Virus record (IMG/VR): IMGVR_UViG_3300031237_000002
Location: 1 to 64,000 of that record
Source of the DNA: a virus
Reading direction: 5' to 3' (one strand)
Length of the DNA stretch: 64,000 bases
Every line of letters begins with the position of its first letter. The stretch's first letter is position 1. Under the pieces are notes generated by a model. That model was not told where the DNA came from. It saw nothing but the letters and a program-made list of their open reading frames with translations, and searched no databases. Positions 26,994-34,283 of the stretch are shown piece after piece. Both the position numbers and the translations under genes were made by a program.

Positions 26994-27599
26994 TTATTTC
27001 TCCAGCAGGAAATAGGTAAGGTCGTAACCGTTGTCCTTGTGGTACTTGAACCCATAGTCCAGCAGCTTAAGATCAGGGTACATTTCCATAATCTTGTGCG
27101 CGAAGTCGTCAATCCACAACGCTGACCCTTGCCCGTGGTATTCCACTTCGCGCCGTACTGGCGAGTAGTATTCGGCAATGCAGATGTACTTCGACGAGCT
27201 GTTATAAATCTTTGCCAGCGTAGGGTTAAGTGCCGCGCTTGGTACATGCATCAGGAAACCACGGGTAATCACCAGTGGATATTGTTGTTGCAATGGGATG
27301 TCGAGGAACGCGCCAAGTCGTGCGCCAGTCCGTGACGCCAGTTCTTTATAAGCCTGTTCGTTTACTTCAATGCCCAAGCATTGGGTAGAAGTTGGTGAAC
27401 CAAATGCCAACTTACGCGCCTCATGGATAGCAACAAGGTTTTCGCCTTTGCCAGCGCCGGGCTCAAGTACAGAGTGAGCGTCACCAAGCACCCTATGCCC
27501 AAGCACATCCATCCAAAATATTGAACGATCTTCGAACTTGTTGCGCGTGTGATAGTCAGTACCAAACCCGCTAGACCACATCTTTTCTTGCTTGTTCAT
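26994..27599 (-). CDS. Pseudaminic-acid-biosynthesis-associated methyltransferase
   Basis: A 201-residue class I SAM-dependent methyltransferase. SAM-binding motif SVLEPGAGKGENLVA (about residues 43-57) and an acidic motif II (LGIEVNEQAY). The N-terminal KMWSSGFGTDYHTRN matches the family annotated as pseudaminic acid biosynthesis-associated methylase. It may O- or N-methylate the nonulosonic acid or its precursor. Start overlaps the upstream stop as TAATG. Confidence 0.8.
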   Translation of the reverse strand: MNKQEKMWSSGFGTDYHTRNKFEDRSIFWMDVLGHRVLGDAHSVLEPGAGKGENLVAIHEARKLAFGSPTSTQCLGIEVNEQAYKELASRTGARLGAFLDIPLQQQYPLVITRGFLMHVPSAALNPTLAKIYNSSSKYICIAEYYSPVRREVEYHGQGSALWIDDFAHKIMEMYPDLKLLDYGFKYHKDNGYDLTYFLLEK

Positions 27600-27823
27600 T
27601 AGCAGTTCTGCCCGGTAACTTGAGAGTAATCGACGATTACGTCAGACGACGTAACATAAATGCCAGTGATTTGTTCCTTATCACCAACGTGGCCGCGTGC
27701 AATGCTCATGGCATCTTGCAGTGTGCCAGTCACCACGGTGAATGTACGGCCATAGCCGGGCGCACCACCAATGCCCGCGCCCTGCACTGCTTTAGGCTCA
27801 ACGTTTACTTGATAGACATTCAT
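27599..27823 (-). CDS. Small hypothetical protein
   Basis: A 74-residue protein with a Gly-rich segment (GAGIGGAPGYGRTF) and a C-terminal beta-rich part (ITGIYVTSSDVIVDYSQV). No domain recognised. It lies between the CMP-sugar synthetase and methyltransferase genes and overlaps the latter by one base. Confidence 0.6.
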   Translation of the reverse strand: MNVYQVNVEPKAVQGAGIGGAPGYGRTFTVVTGTLQDAMSIARGHVGDKEQITGIYVTSSDVIVDYSQVTGQNC

Positions 27824-28438
27824 TCATGCTCTCCCGATTGGGTTGCAATATCGTGGATTTAAAACTTCATACATTTGCTCTGCCCGTGCCCAATCCTCTG
27901 GCGTGTTGATGTCGCATACCCGTGAAGCGTCTACATGGATCAACCGCGTATGCTTGGTAATCAGTGGCGAGCCACCTTTAAAGCTGAATGCCATGCCCCA
28001 ATAGAATTGGGCTGCATCCTGTAACGGTGGGTAGCCAGCAGACATAACGTATTCCACATAGTCACCACGCCAGCCGGACAGGATCACATAACCGGCCAGT
28101 AAATCTGCTACATCCATCAGCGGTGCAGTGGCGTACAGGCAACAGACATGATCGTAATCAAGTATTCCTTTACCATTAATGCAGTCAGCTACTACTTCTT
28201 GCGTGCCTGCAAACACCAATGACGGATCACGCCTACGCCATACCTCTGCGCCATATTCCTTTGCAATCTTGGATATCTCTACATCGTCCGTCGATACAAT
28301 GATACGGCTAAACAACCCACTGGCTTGTGCCTTCTCGATGCTATAAGCAATGATTGGCTTGCCGTGGAAGTCCTTGATGTTCTTGCGCGGGATGCGTTGA
28401 CTGCCACCCCGTGCAGGAATAATGCATATAGTGCTCAT
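27824..28438 (-). CDS. pseF: CMP-nonulosonic acid cytidylyltransferase (PseF/NeuA type)
   Basis: A 204-residue nucleotidyltransferase that activates the nine-carbon sugar with CTP. The family hallmark IIPARGGSQRIPRKNI is at residues 6-21, followed by IIVSTDDVEI and YATAPLM. The C-terminal VCDINTPEDWARAE is typical of PseF-type enzymes, which are shorter than bacterial NeuA. It supplies the CMP-sugar donor for a transferase that has not been certainly identified here. Confidence 0.87.
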   Translation of the reverse strand: MSTICIIPARGGSQRIPRKNIKDFHGKPIIAYSIEKAQASGLFSRIIVSTDDVEISKIAKEYGAEVWRRRDPSLVFAGTQEVVADCINGKGILDYDHVCCLYATAPLMDVADLLAGYVILSGWRGDYVEYVMSAGYPPLQDAAQFYWGMAFSFKGGSPLITKHTRLIHVDASRVCDINTPEDWARAEQMYEVLNPRYCNPIGRA

Positions 28439-28647
28439 TACTTGGTGAACTGGCTAAGTGGAGCGAAGCCGCCGTACATGTTGCACGGTTCTTGCCACTC
28501 GGCTGCGCACTTCTCGTTACCCTCAACGAAGCGCGTCCAAGTAATGCCGCTCAAGGTTTCGAAGTCGCTGGTCAGCTTATAGCCAGCACCGAAGACGCCA
28601 GCACTGAAAGCCAGCAACACTACAACGAACCAGATAAAGTATTTCAT
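28438..28647 (-). CDS. Small membrane-anchored protein with KC-CN-FAP motif
   Basis: A 69-residue protein: N-terminal membrane anchor (FIWFVVVLLAFSAGVFGAGY) and a short exported domain with two cysteines in KCAAEWQEPCNMYGGFAP. The rightward gene at 42477-42704 encodes a second protein with the same K-C-x8-C-N-x4-F-A-P arrangement, so these are paralogs. The cysteines could form a disulfide in the periplasm. Confidence 0.65.
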   Translation of the reverse strand: MKYFIWFVVVLLAFSAGVFGAGYKLTSDFETLSGITWTRFVEGNEKCAAEWQEPCNMYGGFAPLSQFTK

Positions 28648-28967
28648 TACAGAACCTCTGCCAGTACGACATCAACGATTTGGCAAGCCGCGTATTTAGG
28701 CTTGCGATTGGATAGTGAACGCATCACATGTTCGACACGCTGGATAATCCGAAGGCGTTTAACATCGGATATACCCGTGGTTTGCATTTGAATCTCAACG
28801 CCGCAATCCTCTGCAAGATGCAGCATGGTGTTAGCGAACTCGACGGACTGGTAAGGGTCAAGGAAATAGCAACGTTCCTCGGCCTGATTACCCGTTTCGG
28901 TTTGAGCACGAATGACGATCTGAGTGTGGTCGTCATTCGTCTCAATGCTAAGTTTGACGCCACTCAT
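28647..28967 (-). CDS. Hypothetical protein
   Basis: A 106-residue soluble protein with an N-terminal beta-rich part (SIETNDDHTQIVIRAQ) and a helical region (SVEFANTMLHLAEDCGVEIQ), and a basic C-terminus. The 75-residue product of 29110-29337 has a similar beta-then-helix layout. Function unknown. One-base overlap with the downstream gene. Confidence 0.6.
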   Translation of the reverse strand: MSGVKLSIETNDDHTQIVIRAQTETGNQAEERCYFLDPYQSVEFANTMLHLAEDCGVEIQMQTTGISDVKRLRIIQRVEHVMRSLSNRKPKYAACQIVDVVLAEVL

Positions 28968-29098
28968 GCTTTATTAAACTTCGACATGAGCCATGCACCA
29001 GCCTTGCGGCCCAGTGCGGTGATGGCGTCGGTGCCGGGCAAGCCCAACAGTGTATAGGCGCCGTACAAAGCCAGTGGATACAGGATAAAGTCAACCAT
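28964..29098 (-). CDS. Small hydrophobic protein
   Basis: A 44-residue protein with a hydrophobic N-terminal half (DFILYPLALYGAYTLLGLPG) that could span or lie on a membrane, and a basic helical tail (GRKAGAWLMSKFNK). The stop overlaps the following ATG as ATGA. Not recognised. Confidence 0.55.
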   Translation of the reverse strand: MVDFILYPLALYGAYTLLGLPGTDAITALGRKAGAWLMSKFNKA

Positions 29099-29109
29099 TG
29101 TCGTAACCC

Positions 29110-29337
29110 TCAATTGATGTATGTTACTTTGTCGCCCATGAAAGGATGGGTTTTACGGTACTCCTTCATTACAGCCTCTACATCCATGCTTGGGTCTTGC
29201 TCCTTAGCCACGTCGATCAATGACACGGCAATCTCTACAGATACTTGCGGTGTGAACAGACATACGTCTGATTCGGTGATAATCCCTACCGTGTCTTCGC
29301 CTACCTTGGCTACTTTGATGTTGCTAGGCCGTGCCAT
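29110..29337 (-). CDS. Small hypothetical protein
   Basis: A 75-residue protein, beta-rich at the N-terminus and helical in the middle (SVEIAVSLIDVAKEQ). I prefer the ATG at 29337, preceded by AAGGAC inside the end of the upstream gene; an in-frame start at 29367 would give 85 residues. Function unknown. Confidence 0.55.
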   Translation of the reverse strand: MARPSNIKVAKVGEDTVGIITESDVCLFTPQVSVEIAVSLIDVAKEQDPSMDVEAVMKEYRKTHPFMGDKVTYIN

Positions 29338-29338
29338 G

Positions 29339-29545
29339 TTATTGTCCTTTGGATTGTGTGCTGCCATCGAGGCTAATGCAGTCAGGGCAGATAGGGTTGC
29401 CTTTAACCACTATCCAGCCTTGTTTGTACAGATCAGCTTTAACTGTACGCATCTGGCGTCTGCCATGCCGTACAAATTCACCAGCCGTTGTCTTATTGCA
29501 TTGCGTACAAACAACCTCAGTCCACAACAAAATACCGATGTTCAT
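29339..29545 (-). CDS. Small zinc-ribbon-like protein
   Basis: A 68-residue protein with two CxxC pairs (CTQC at about 13-16 and CPDC at about 53-56) spaced like a zinc ribbon, and a basic middle (RHGRRQMRTVK). Probably binds zinc and perhaps nucleic acid. Overlaps the upstream gene by 4 bases. Confidence 0.6.
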   Translation of the reverse strand: MNIGILLWTEVVCTQCNKTTAGEFVRHGRRQMRTVKADLYKQGWIVVKGNPICPDCISLDGSTQSKGQ

Positions 29546-29808
29546 GCTATTTCCTCAAGCTCACAGATATAAACCAACTCCATAACGCATTTAACCCCAT
29601 CCAGCGGCCAAGCATGCTTAGGCGTTATCTTTACGTAATCCAAAACCAGCGGCGATACTATAATATGCCCTTCATCCAGCTTACGCTGCACAATACCTAA
29701 TGCCATATCCTTGCACATTTCCATAACAACACCATCAGCCAAAGCGGCTACAGCTTGTTCGTAGCTATCGAAGCTTTTATGCACCATGTCATACCATTTG
29801 CCGTTCAT
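29542..29808 (-). CDS. Small hypothetical protein
   Basis: An 88-residue protein with a helical N-terminal half (SYEQAVAALADGVVMEMCKD) and a beta-rich C-terminal half. No motif or membrane segment recognised. It lies between the aminotransferase and zinc-ribbon genes of the sugar cassette. Confidence 0.55.
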   Translation of the reverse strand: MNGKWYDMVHKSFDSYEQAVAALADGVVMEMCKDMALGIVQRKLDEGHIIVSPLVLDYVKITPKHAWPLDGVKCVMELVYICELEEIA

Positions 29809-29812
29809 AGTC

Positions 29813-30442
29813 TTACCTCCGACTAAAGATGTCGAATTGGCTTAAATCTGGATAGTTGTCATTAGGTAGGGGCGCGTTGGTGTATGGCAGAGTGCTAAGT
29901 TTGTGCATGAGGCGAGCCGCGACGTCCGGCGACATATAGCAGTGATAGCCAATTTCCGTAAACGAATCCTTGTTGGGTGGTACGCCTTCGGTCCTACCAT
30001 CAAAACGCATACGCTTAAGCCAGCGGTATGCGTTTTCGTCATTAAGCAATATCGCACCACCTTGGCTATCCCCCAGTGTCTTGGTTGTGTGGAAGCTGAC
30101 ACACATCATTGTGCCTAACTGGTACATGCCAGAGCTAAAGTATCTGGCGCTATCGTAAATAGGCAGCGGTGACAACTGATACAAACCAGCCCACTTTTCA
30201 TCCCTGAACGTAACCAGTGCACCAGCATGGATAATGGACATGGGGACTGATACATAAGTGCGCTTAGGTATAGACACGACAACAGGCTTGGTAGGATCAA
30301 CCTTGGCTTGGCCTTCGGTGTACCACTTAACAGCCAATAACAGCGCCATCGTGCAACTGTTAACAGTGACGGCATAAGGTGCGCCCGTGTATTCACATAG
30401 CGCTTTCTCAAAATCCCATACAACCTGAAAGGGGCTAGACAT
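29813..30442 (-). CDS. Compact DegT/PseC-like aminotransferase
   Basis: A 209-residue protein related to the PLP-dependent DegT/DnrJ/EryC1 aminotransferases (usually about 370-400 residues). The large domain features are present: FEKALCEYTGAPYAVTVNSC near the N-terminus, and the PLP-lysine region SFHTTKTLGDSQGGAIL (about residues 118-134). The C-terminal small domain is missing or very reduced. In a pseudaminic pathway PseC aminates the PseB product at C4, and this gene directly follows pseB with an 8-base overlap. It may be a minimal enzyme or need a partner; no frameshift is visible. Confidence 0.72.
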   Translation of the reverse strand: MSSPFQVVWDFEKALCEYTGAPYAVTVNSCTMALLLAVKWYTEGQAKVDPTKPVVVSIPKRTYVSVPMSIIHAGALVTFRDEKWAGLYQLSPLPIYDSARYFSSGMYQLGTMMCVSFHTTKTLGDSQGGAILLNDENAYRWLKRMRFDGRTEGVPPNKDSFTEIGYHCYMSPDVAARLMHKLSTLPYTNAPLPNDNYPDLSQFDIFSRR

Positions 30443-31295
30443 TTTTAATAATCTCGCTTAACTCTTCTACGGTTAAACGACGTGCATCACGGCTGCATAA
30501 ATCAGCGCGCATGCTTTCATGCCGTTTCTCGAAAGCCGACAACCCAGTGTGGAATGTCTCGCCACCATAAATAGACACAAAGGCTAAAGCTAAATCGCCC
30601 ATGCTATAAGCTGGCAGCCAGTCAGGTATAACCAGCTCGCCACCTTCCATAGTGCAAACCGTATCCCAAACCAATTTAACGGCTTCGCCCATGGTCATAT
30701 GGAAGCGCGTACACAATGGGTCAGTTAAAGTGATTGGCTTCCAGTGGTTATATTGTGCTTTCCACTTGGGCAACACGGAACCTTGGCTACCAGTGACATT
30801 GCCGTAGCGTGTGCAACTGAATTTAGTTTTACCGTGTGTGATGTTCGCGGCCAGCATCAGGGATTCGGCCAACGCTTTGGATTGGCCGTACGGCGAGCAT
30901 GGCTCAAAGGCTTTATCCGAACTTAAACCGACGACGTATTTAACATTTGAGGCAATTGCTGCCTCGATTACGTTCATCGTGCCCAATACGTTGGTCTTGA
31001 CCATTTCGTCAGGATTGTAGGCCCCGGTTTCGATCCTTTTCAGGGCGGCTGCATGGATCACGGCATCAATGCCCCTGCAAGCTCGCGTGAGCCTCGCCAG
31101 ATCCCTTACATCTCCGACCATGTACCTTACCCTTGGGTCATCTCCGAACGCCTCCAGCATCGCAGCCTGCGCATGCTCACCGCGTGAATAGACGCATATC
31201 CGGGCTATATCGGTTGAATCAAGGAGAAATCTAACGAAAGCGCGGCCAAATGAGCCAGTGCCGCCAGTTACCAAGATGGATTTGATCTGATTCAT
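30435..31295 (-). CDS. pseB: UDP-GlcNAc 4,6-dehydratase, PseB type
   Basis: A 286-residue short-chain dehydrogenase-type enzyme that starts the pathway by making a UDP-4-keto-6-deoxy-hexose. NAD(P)-binding loop VTGGTGSFG (residues 9-17), HAAALKRIETGAYNPDE, catalytic SSDKA (125-129) and YGQSK (136-140). These are typical of PseB/FlaA1-like enzymes, here somewhat shorter than the usual about 330 residues. It is the first gene of the leftward late operon, directly after the regulatory region at 31.3-31.9 kb. Confidence 0.88.
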   Translation of the reverse strand: MNQIKSILVTGGTGSFGRAFVRFLLDSTDIARICVYSRGEHAQAAMLEAFGDDPRVRYMVGDVRDLARLTRACRGIDAVIHAAALKRIETGAYNPDEMVKTNVLGTMNVIEAAIASNVKYVVGLSSDKAFEPCSPYGQSKALAESLMLAANITHGKTKFSCTRYGNVTGSQGSVLPKWKAQYNHWKPITLTDPLCTRFHMTMGEAVKLVWDTVCTMEGGELVIPDWLPAYSMGDLALAFVSIYGGETFHTGLSAFEKRHESMRADLCSRDARRLTVEELSEIIKNV

Positions 31296-31450
31296 CGAGT
31301 CTGTACCAGTTGGTTAGTTTCTGGTGGCCCTGATACGGCTAAACAGCAAGATAGCCAAGTACCTTTCATCGGAAGTTGTACATCCTGACACCAGCTCAAA
31401 TTTGCCCCGGATTAGAAACAGTTTGTCTGTAGTGACTATGAATATCATAA

Positions 31451-31468
31451 GTACACTGGTCAGTGTAC
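31451..31468. promoter_or_regulatory. 18-bp palindrome, likely operator
   Basis: GTACACTG and CAGTGTAC form perfect 8-base arms around a GT centre. On the minus strand a TATGAT hexamer (31444-31449) lies directly next to it, so a repressor bound here could block a leftward promoter for the pseB operon. The -35 region is not obvious. Confidence 0.55.
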
Positions 31469-31478
31469 CTTGTATCAC

Positions 31479-31771
31479 TGTCCCATTTTTTCCCGGAAAT
31501 CTTTACACGTGCACAAATACGTGCCGTTTCAGGTGACACCAGCCGTATAAATACGCATATATGTGTAATTTTTTTTTTTTTTTTTTTTTATTAATACACC
31601 TATACAGCCCCTCTAGCGTGCGGGTTTAACTGTCCCATTTTGCCAATGGGACAGCTATGGGATGTCCCATGTTTTGCTGCATCACGAAACACCACTGCCG
31701 ACGCGCCAAAAATGGGACTGTCGCATGTCCCAATCAAAAAAATGGGACAACCAAATCCCACATAGTGGGAC
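31479..31771. repeat. Cluster of TGGGAC/GTCCCA motifs
   Basis: About eight copies of the hexamer in either orientation. They include a perfect inverted repeat TGTCCCATT-TTGCC-AATGGGACA (31631-31653), ATGGGATGTCCCAT (31657-31670), TGGGAC-8 bases-GTCCCA (31713-31732) and further copies at 31743-31771. The first lies at 31479. Such clusters are typical of replication-initiator iterons or multiple operators. Confidence 0.7.
31569..31589 (+). repeat. Homopolymer of 21 T
   Basis: An uninterrupted run of 21 T (A on the other strand) inside the control region. It could be a DNA-unwinding or bent element, but the exact length may be affected by sequencing or assembly. Confidence 0.9.
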
Positions 31772-31804
31772 GGTATACCGTTCGTCGCCTAACCAAAAAC
31801 CTAC

Positions 31805-31844
31805 TTGACCATCTTGAAAAGCTGACTAGTATAGGTACTGTACC
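31805..31844 (+). promoter_or_regulatory. Candidate early promoter with palindrome
   Basis: TTGACC (31805-31810), a 16-base spacer and TAGTAT (31827-31832) form a sigma70-like promoter about 45 bases before the first rightward gene. A GGTAC-T-GTACC palindrome (31834-31844) covers the expected start site and may be an operator. Confidence 0.5.
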
Positions 31845-31875
31845 AATACAAATTAGCTACAACGGAGTCACCACC

Positions 31876-32046
31876 ATGAAACGCCTTTCTCCTTGCTTCG
31901 TAGCACTGGCCCGGTCGGCAGAGCACCAAGCAATCATCTATCACCATCTCGGTGATGTGGTCGAGGAAGAACACAGCCGCCAGCTCGTTCGCCACTACAT
32001 GGATGCAGCGCGCCGGGCAAAATCACATGAGGTACATGCATCATGA
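31876..32046 (+). CDS. First early small protein
   Basis: A 56-residue His/Arg/Ala-rich helical protein (MKRLSPCFVALARSAEHQAI at the start). The ATG at 31876 follows a purine-rich GGAG SD. It is the first gene after the candidate early promoter, a position often used for host-takeover proteins. Its stop overlaps the next ATG in ATGA. Function unknown. Confidence 0.6.
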   Translation: MKRLSPCFVALARSAEHQAIIYHHLGDVVEEEHSRQLVRHYMDAARRAKSHEVHAS

Positions 32047-32258
32047 ACAGCTATTCAATGAACATTGCAGAGCGTACTGGTGTGCCGCACCCACCGTACC
32101 GCCACTATGCACTTGTGCAGTTGGGTGACAACGAACAACAGGCACGGGCTAAGGCTCAAGAGATTGCCATGATGTTCCGGGATAGCTCACTTGATGGGCA
32201 GTTCCACTTCCAGTTTCAATCGGTGCAATTGCCAGTCCAATACAGTGAGGAAATTTAA
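32043..32258 (+). CDS. Early small protein
   Basis: A 71-residue protein with a helical segment (NEQQARAKAQEIAMMFRD) and a Gln/Phe-rich beta-like C-terminus (GQFHFQFQSVQLPVQY). Coupled to the upstream gene through ATGA. Not recognised. Confidence 0.6.
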   Translation: MNSYSMNIAERTGVPHPPYRHYALVQLGDNEQQARAKAQEIAMMFRDSSLDGQFHFQFQSVQLPVQYSEEI

Positions 32259-32259
32259 A

Positions 32260-32430
32260 ATGAGAATCCAGACCATCGCTAACGGCATGCCGCTCTGCCA
32301 TAGCTGCGCACTTAAAAGCTATATGCGAGTGAGCAAACAATACAGACCATTGGTAAGCCAATGGGTGGTGTACGGTGAGGCGGTTGTGCCACCTAGTGCT
32401 AAACCACATTGCAGCGTTTGCGGTAACTGA
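32260..32430 (+). CDS. Small zinc-finger-like protein
   Basis: A 56-residue protein with two CxxC pairs (CHSC at about 13-16 and CSVC at 52-55), suggesting a zinc-binding fold. SD GAGG precedes the ATG. The second pair lies next to the C-terminus. Confidence 0.6.
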   Translation: MRIQTIANGMPLCHSCALKSYMRVSKQYRPLVSQWVVYGEAVVPPSAKPHCSVCGN

Positions 32431-32439
32431 CTAGCAGGT

Positions 32440-32464
32440 ATTAGCCATCCGTGTGGTGGCTAAT
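32440..32464 (+). other. Stem-loop before DUF932 gene
   Basis: ATTAGCCA and TGGCTAAT form a perfect 8-bp stem with a 9-base loop in the 69-base gap before the DUF932 gene. It lacks a T tract, so mRNA stabilisation or weak attenuation is more likely than termination. Confidence 0.55.
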
Positions 32465-32499
32465 GCCGGACAGTCCGTCCGACACAGGAGAATGGGAAA

Positions 32500-33483
32500 A
32501 TGGCACACTTAATTGATATGACTGGTGGTCGGGCCAACATGGCTTATGTTGGCGAAACCCCATGGCACGGCTTGGGCTCTGCACTGTCACAAGGTGCAAG
32601 CATCGATCAATGGCGTGTAGAGGCTGGCCTGAATTGGGAAGCCATGCGCAACGCTCTGTACTACAGAGACGCGGAAAAAGTAGTACGTAAATGCGAAAGC
32701 GAGATTATTTATCGCAGCGATACCGGGACTCAGTTAGGCATTGTTAGCGACCGCTATAAAATCGTCCAACCAAGCGATGTACTGGAGTTTTTCCGCGACA
32801 TCGTGGGGTCTGGTGGGTTGGAACTGGAAACCGCTGGATCGCTGGACGACGGCAAAAAGGTATGGGCGATGGCTCGCACTGGTGACAGCATGGCCATTAA
32901 AGGTCAGGACCGTGTGGAAGGTTATTTGCTGCTTAGCACTTCGTTTGACGGCAGCATGGCAACTAAAGCGCAGTTCACCAGCGTTAGAGTGGTGTGCAAC
33001 AACACCTTGAGCATTGCCACTGCAAGCAGCAAAGGTGCCGTAGTAGTACCACACAGCGCGCAGTTCGATGCACGCGGCGCCAAGATTGAATTGGGCCTGA
33101 TCCATGGTGCATGGGGCCAGTTCGAAGAACAGGCTGGCGCACTGGCTGATCGTAAACTGAGCAATAAAGAAGCCATGGAACTGCTGTTAAGCGTGATGGA
33201 ACCAACCGTTGCGGATAAGCTGGCAGCCGGTCAAGAAGCTGAATTGAGCACCAAACGCCGTAACCAGATCACCAGCGTATTCGATCTGTTCCAAGGTGCT
33301 GGCATGGGCGCCGGGCTGGTGTCTTCGGCGGGTACTGCTTGGGGGCTGGTAAACGCCATCACCCAATACGTGGACCACGAAGCCGGGCACAACGTGAACA
33401 ACCGTTTCCGGTCTGGCCAGTTCGGCTCTGGCGCGGCAATGAAGAACCTTGCGTTTGCCAACGCTCTTAAACTGGTAGCCTGA
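32500..33483 (+). CDS. DUF932 phage/plasmid-like protein
   Basis: A 327-residue protein of the DUF932 family, common in phages and plasmids. The family start is clear: MTGGRANMAYVGETPWHGLG, followed by the SDRYKIVQPSDVLEFFRDI region and a VRVVCNNTLSIA motif. The biochemical role is unknown; these proteins are usually found with replication or early genes. SD GGAG. The C-terminus is rich in Asn/Arg/Gly. Confidence 0.9.
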   Translation: MAHLIDMTGGRANMAYVGETPWHGLGSALSQGASIDQWRVEAGLNWEAMRNALYYRDAEKVVRKCESEIIYRSDTGTQLGIVSDRYKIVQPSDVLEFFRDIVGSGGLELETAGSLDDGKKVWAMARTGDSMAIKGQDRVEGYLLLSTSFDGSMATKAQFTSVRVVCNNTLSIATASSKGAVVVPHSAQFDARGAKIELGLIHGAWGQFEEQAGALADRKLSNKEAMELLLSVMEPTVADKLAAGQEAELSTKRRNQITSVFDLFQGAGMGAGLVSSAGTAWGLVNAITQYVDHEAGHNVNNRFRSGQFGSGAAMKNLAFANALKLVA

Positions 33484-33491
33484 ATCGATAC

Positions 33492-33507
33492 GGCCCAAGG
33501 ACGGGCC
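33492..33507 (+). other. Hairpin with AAGGAC loop (1)
   Basis: GGCCC-AAGGAC-GGGCC directly after the DUF932 stop codon. Two related hairpins occur downstream at 33896-33909 and 34457-34468, each just after a stop codon and each with an SD-like AAGGAY loop. Confidence 0.5.
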
Positions 33508-33524
33508 TTACTGGAGTTAATGAC

Positions 33525-33707
33525 ATGAGCCGCAAACCTGATTTCCAAATGCTGGTGATTAACGCAATCGGCGCACTGGACAAAATAATCGACTACCGGG
33601 ATGAATACCCCGACGAATTTAAAGAGCTGCCAGACGACATACAGCACGCGCTTTGTCTTGCAGAAGACGCAGCCGCCGAACTCAGTAAGATTGTAGGGAA
33701 GTGCTAA
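33525..33707 (+). CDS. Small acidic early protein
   Basis: A 60-residue acidic helical protein (IIDYRDEYPDEFKELPDDIQ in the middle). It starts with its own SD (GGAG) and ends three bases before the next gene's ATG. No domain recognised. Confidence 0.6.
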   Translation: MSRKPDFQMLVINAIGALDKIIDYRDEYPDEFKELPDDIQHALCLAEDAAAELSKIVGKC

Positions 33708-33709
33708 CC

Positions 33710-33886
33710 ATGAACAACGAAGAAAAAGCCATAGTTAAAAACGCGTTTCGACTGGTGATGCTACTGATTCACAACGAGCGTGAAATTGCCGTGCTGACAG
33801 CTAAGAATCAGAACGCACCCGGATACCTGCACCAACAGTCAGCAGACTTGCAAGAAAAGATAGAACGCACCTTGTGCGATCTTTAG
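33710..33886 (+). CDS. Small helical early protein
   Basis: A 58-residue, predicted all-helical protein, with heptad-like hydrophobics in FRLVMLLIHNEREIAVLTAK and LQEKIERTL. The ATG at 33710 is preferred over a non-ATG start nine bases upstream. Function unknown. Confidence 0.55.
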   Translation: MNNEEKAIVKNAFRLVMLLIHNEREIAVLTAKNQNAPGYLHQQSADLQEKIERTLCDL

Positions 33887-34105
33887 ATTTCCCAAGGCCA
33901 AGGACGGCCACCTTTATTCTTGACACCAGATTCATTTTATTTTCTAGCGACAGCCTTATGTGGCCGAGTCGCTACCCTACGGCACGGAGGATTGGCAGCC
34001 ATGTAACAGACACGATGGTCCTCAGATTAAACTTTAGGAATGGGTAAGCAAGGATTAAACGCCATGGATGGCTAACCAAACATATGGCTCAAGGAGGAAA
34101 TAACA
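33887..34105 (+). other. Intergenic region with hairpin and possible promoter
   Basis: No gene is visible in these 219 bases. GGCC-AAGGAC-GGCC (33896-33909) is the second AAGGAY-loop hairpin. TTGACA (33920-33925) is a consensus -35 box, but the best -10 at 16 bases (TTCTAG) is weak. A strong SD (AAGGAGG) for the next gene is at the right end. Confidence 0.45.
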
Positions 34106-34279
34106 ATGCTGAAAGTGAAGTCTGTACACCTGCATAACGTGCTGCGCAGCGGCGAGCACGTCGGCCACCCGATCTATTTTTCACTGGTGGCAGCCTTCGG
34201 GCATGGCCCCTATGCAATCGCCGCTGGTGTAATGGCCGTGATCTGCTTACTGTTGTTGATCGTCGTAAGTGGAGACTAG
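34106..34279 (+). CDS. Small membrane protein
   Basis: A 57-residue protein with a C-terminal membrane helix (IAAGVMAVICLLLLIVV) and a His-rich N-terminal half. Strong SD AAGGAGG ten bases before the ATG. Possibly an early membrane or host-interaction protein; not recognised. Confidence 0.6.
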   Translation: MLKVKSVHLHNVLRSGEHVGHPIYFSLVAAFGHGPYAIAAGVMAVICLLLLIVVSGD

Positions 34280-34283
34280 GGCC

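Larger units (their letters stand above)
31296..31875. promoter_or_regulatory. Divergent control region, possible origin
   Basis: This 580-base gap separates the leftward late operon from the rightward early operon and contains no convincing gene. It holds an 18-bp palindrome, a run of 21 T, a cluster of TGGGAC/GTCCCA motifs including inverted repeats, and a candidate rightward promoter with an overlapping palindrome. Base composition is lower in GC than the neighbours around 31.55-31.61 kb. The layout fits a transcription switch, a replication origin, or both. Confidence 0.6.

Noticed and set aside
29813-30442. Pseudogene of a full-length aminotransferase
   Set aside because: No residual C-terminal domain follows in any frame, the stop overlaps nothing broken, and the gene keeps tight coupling with pseB, so it reads as a deliberate short gene.
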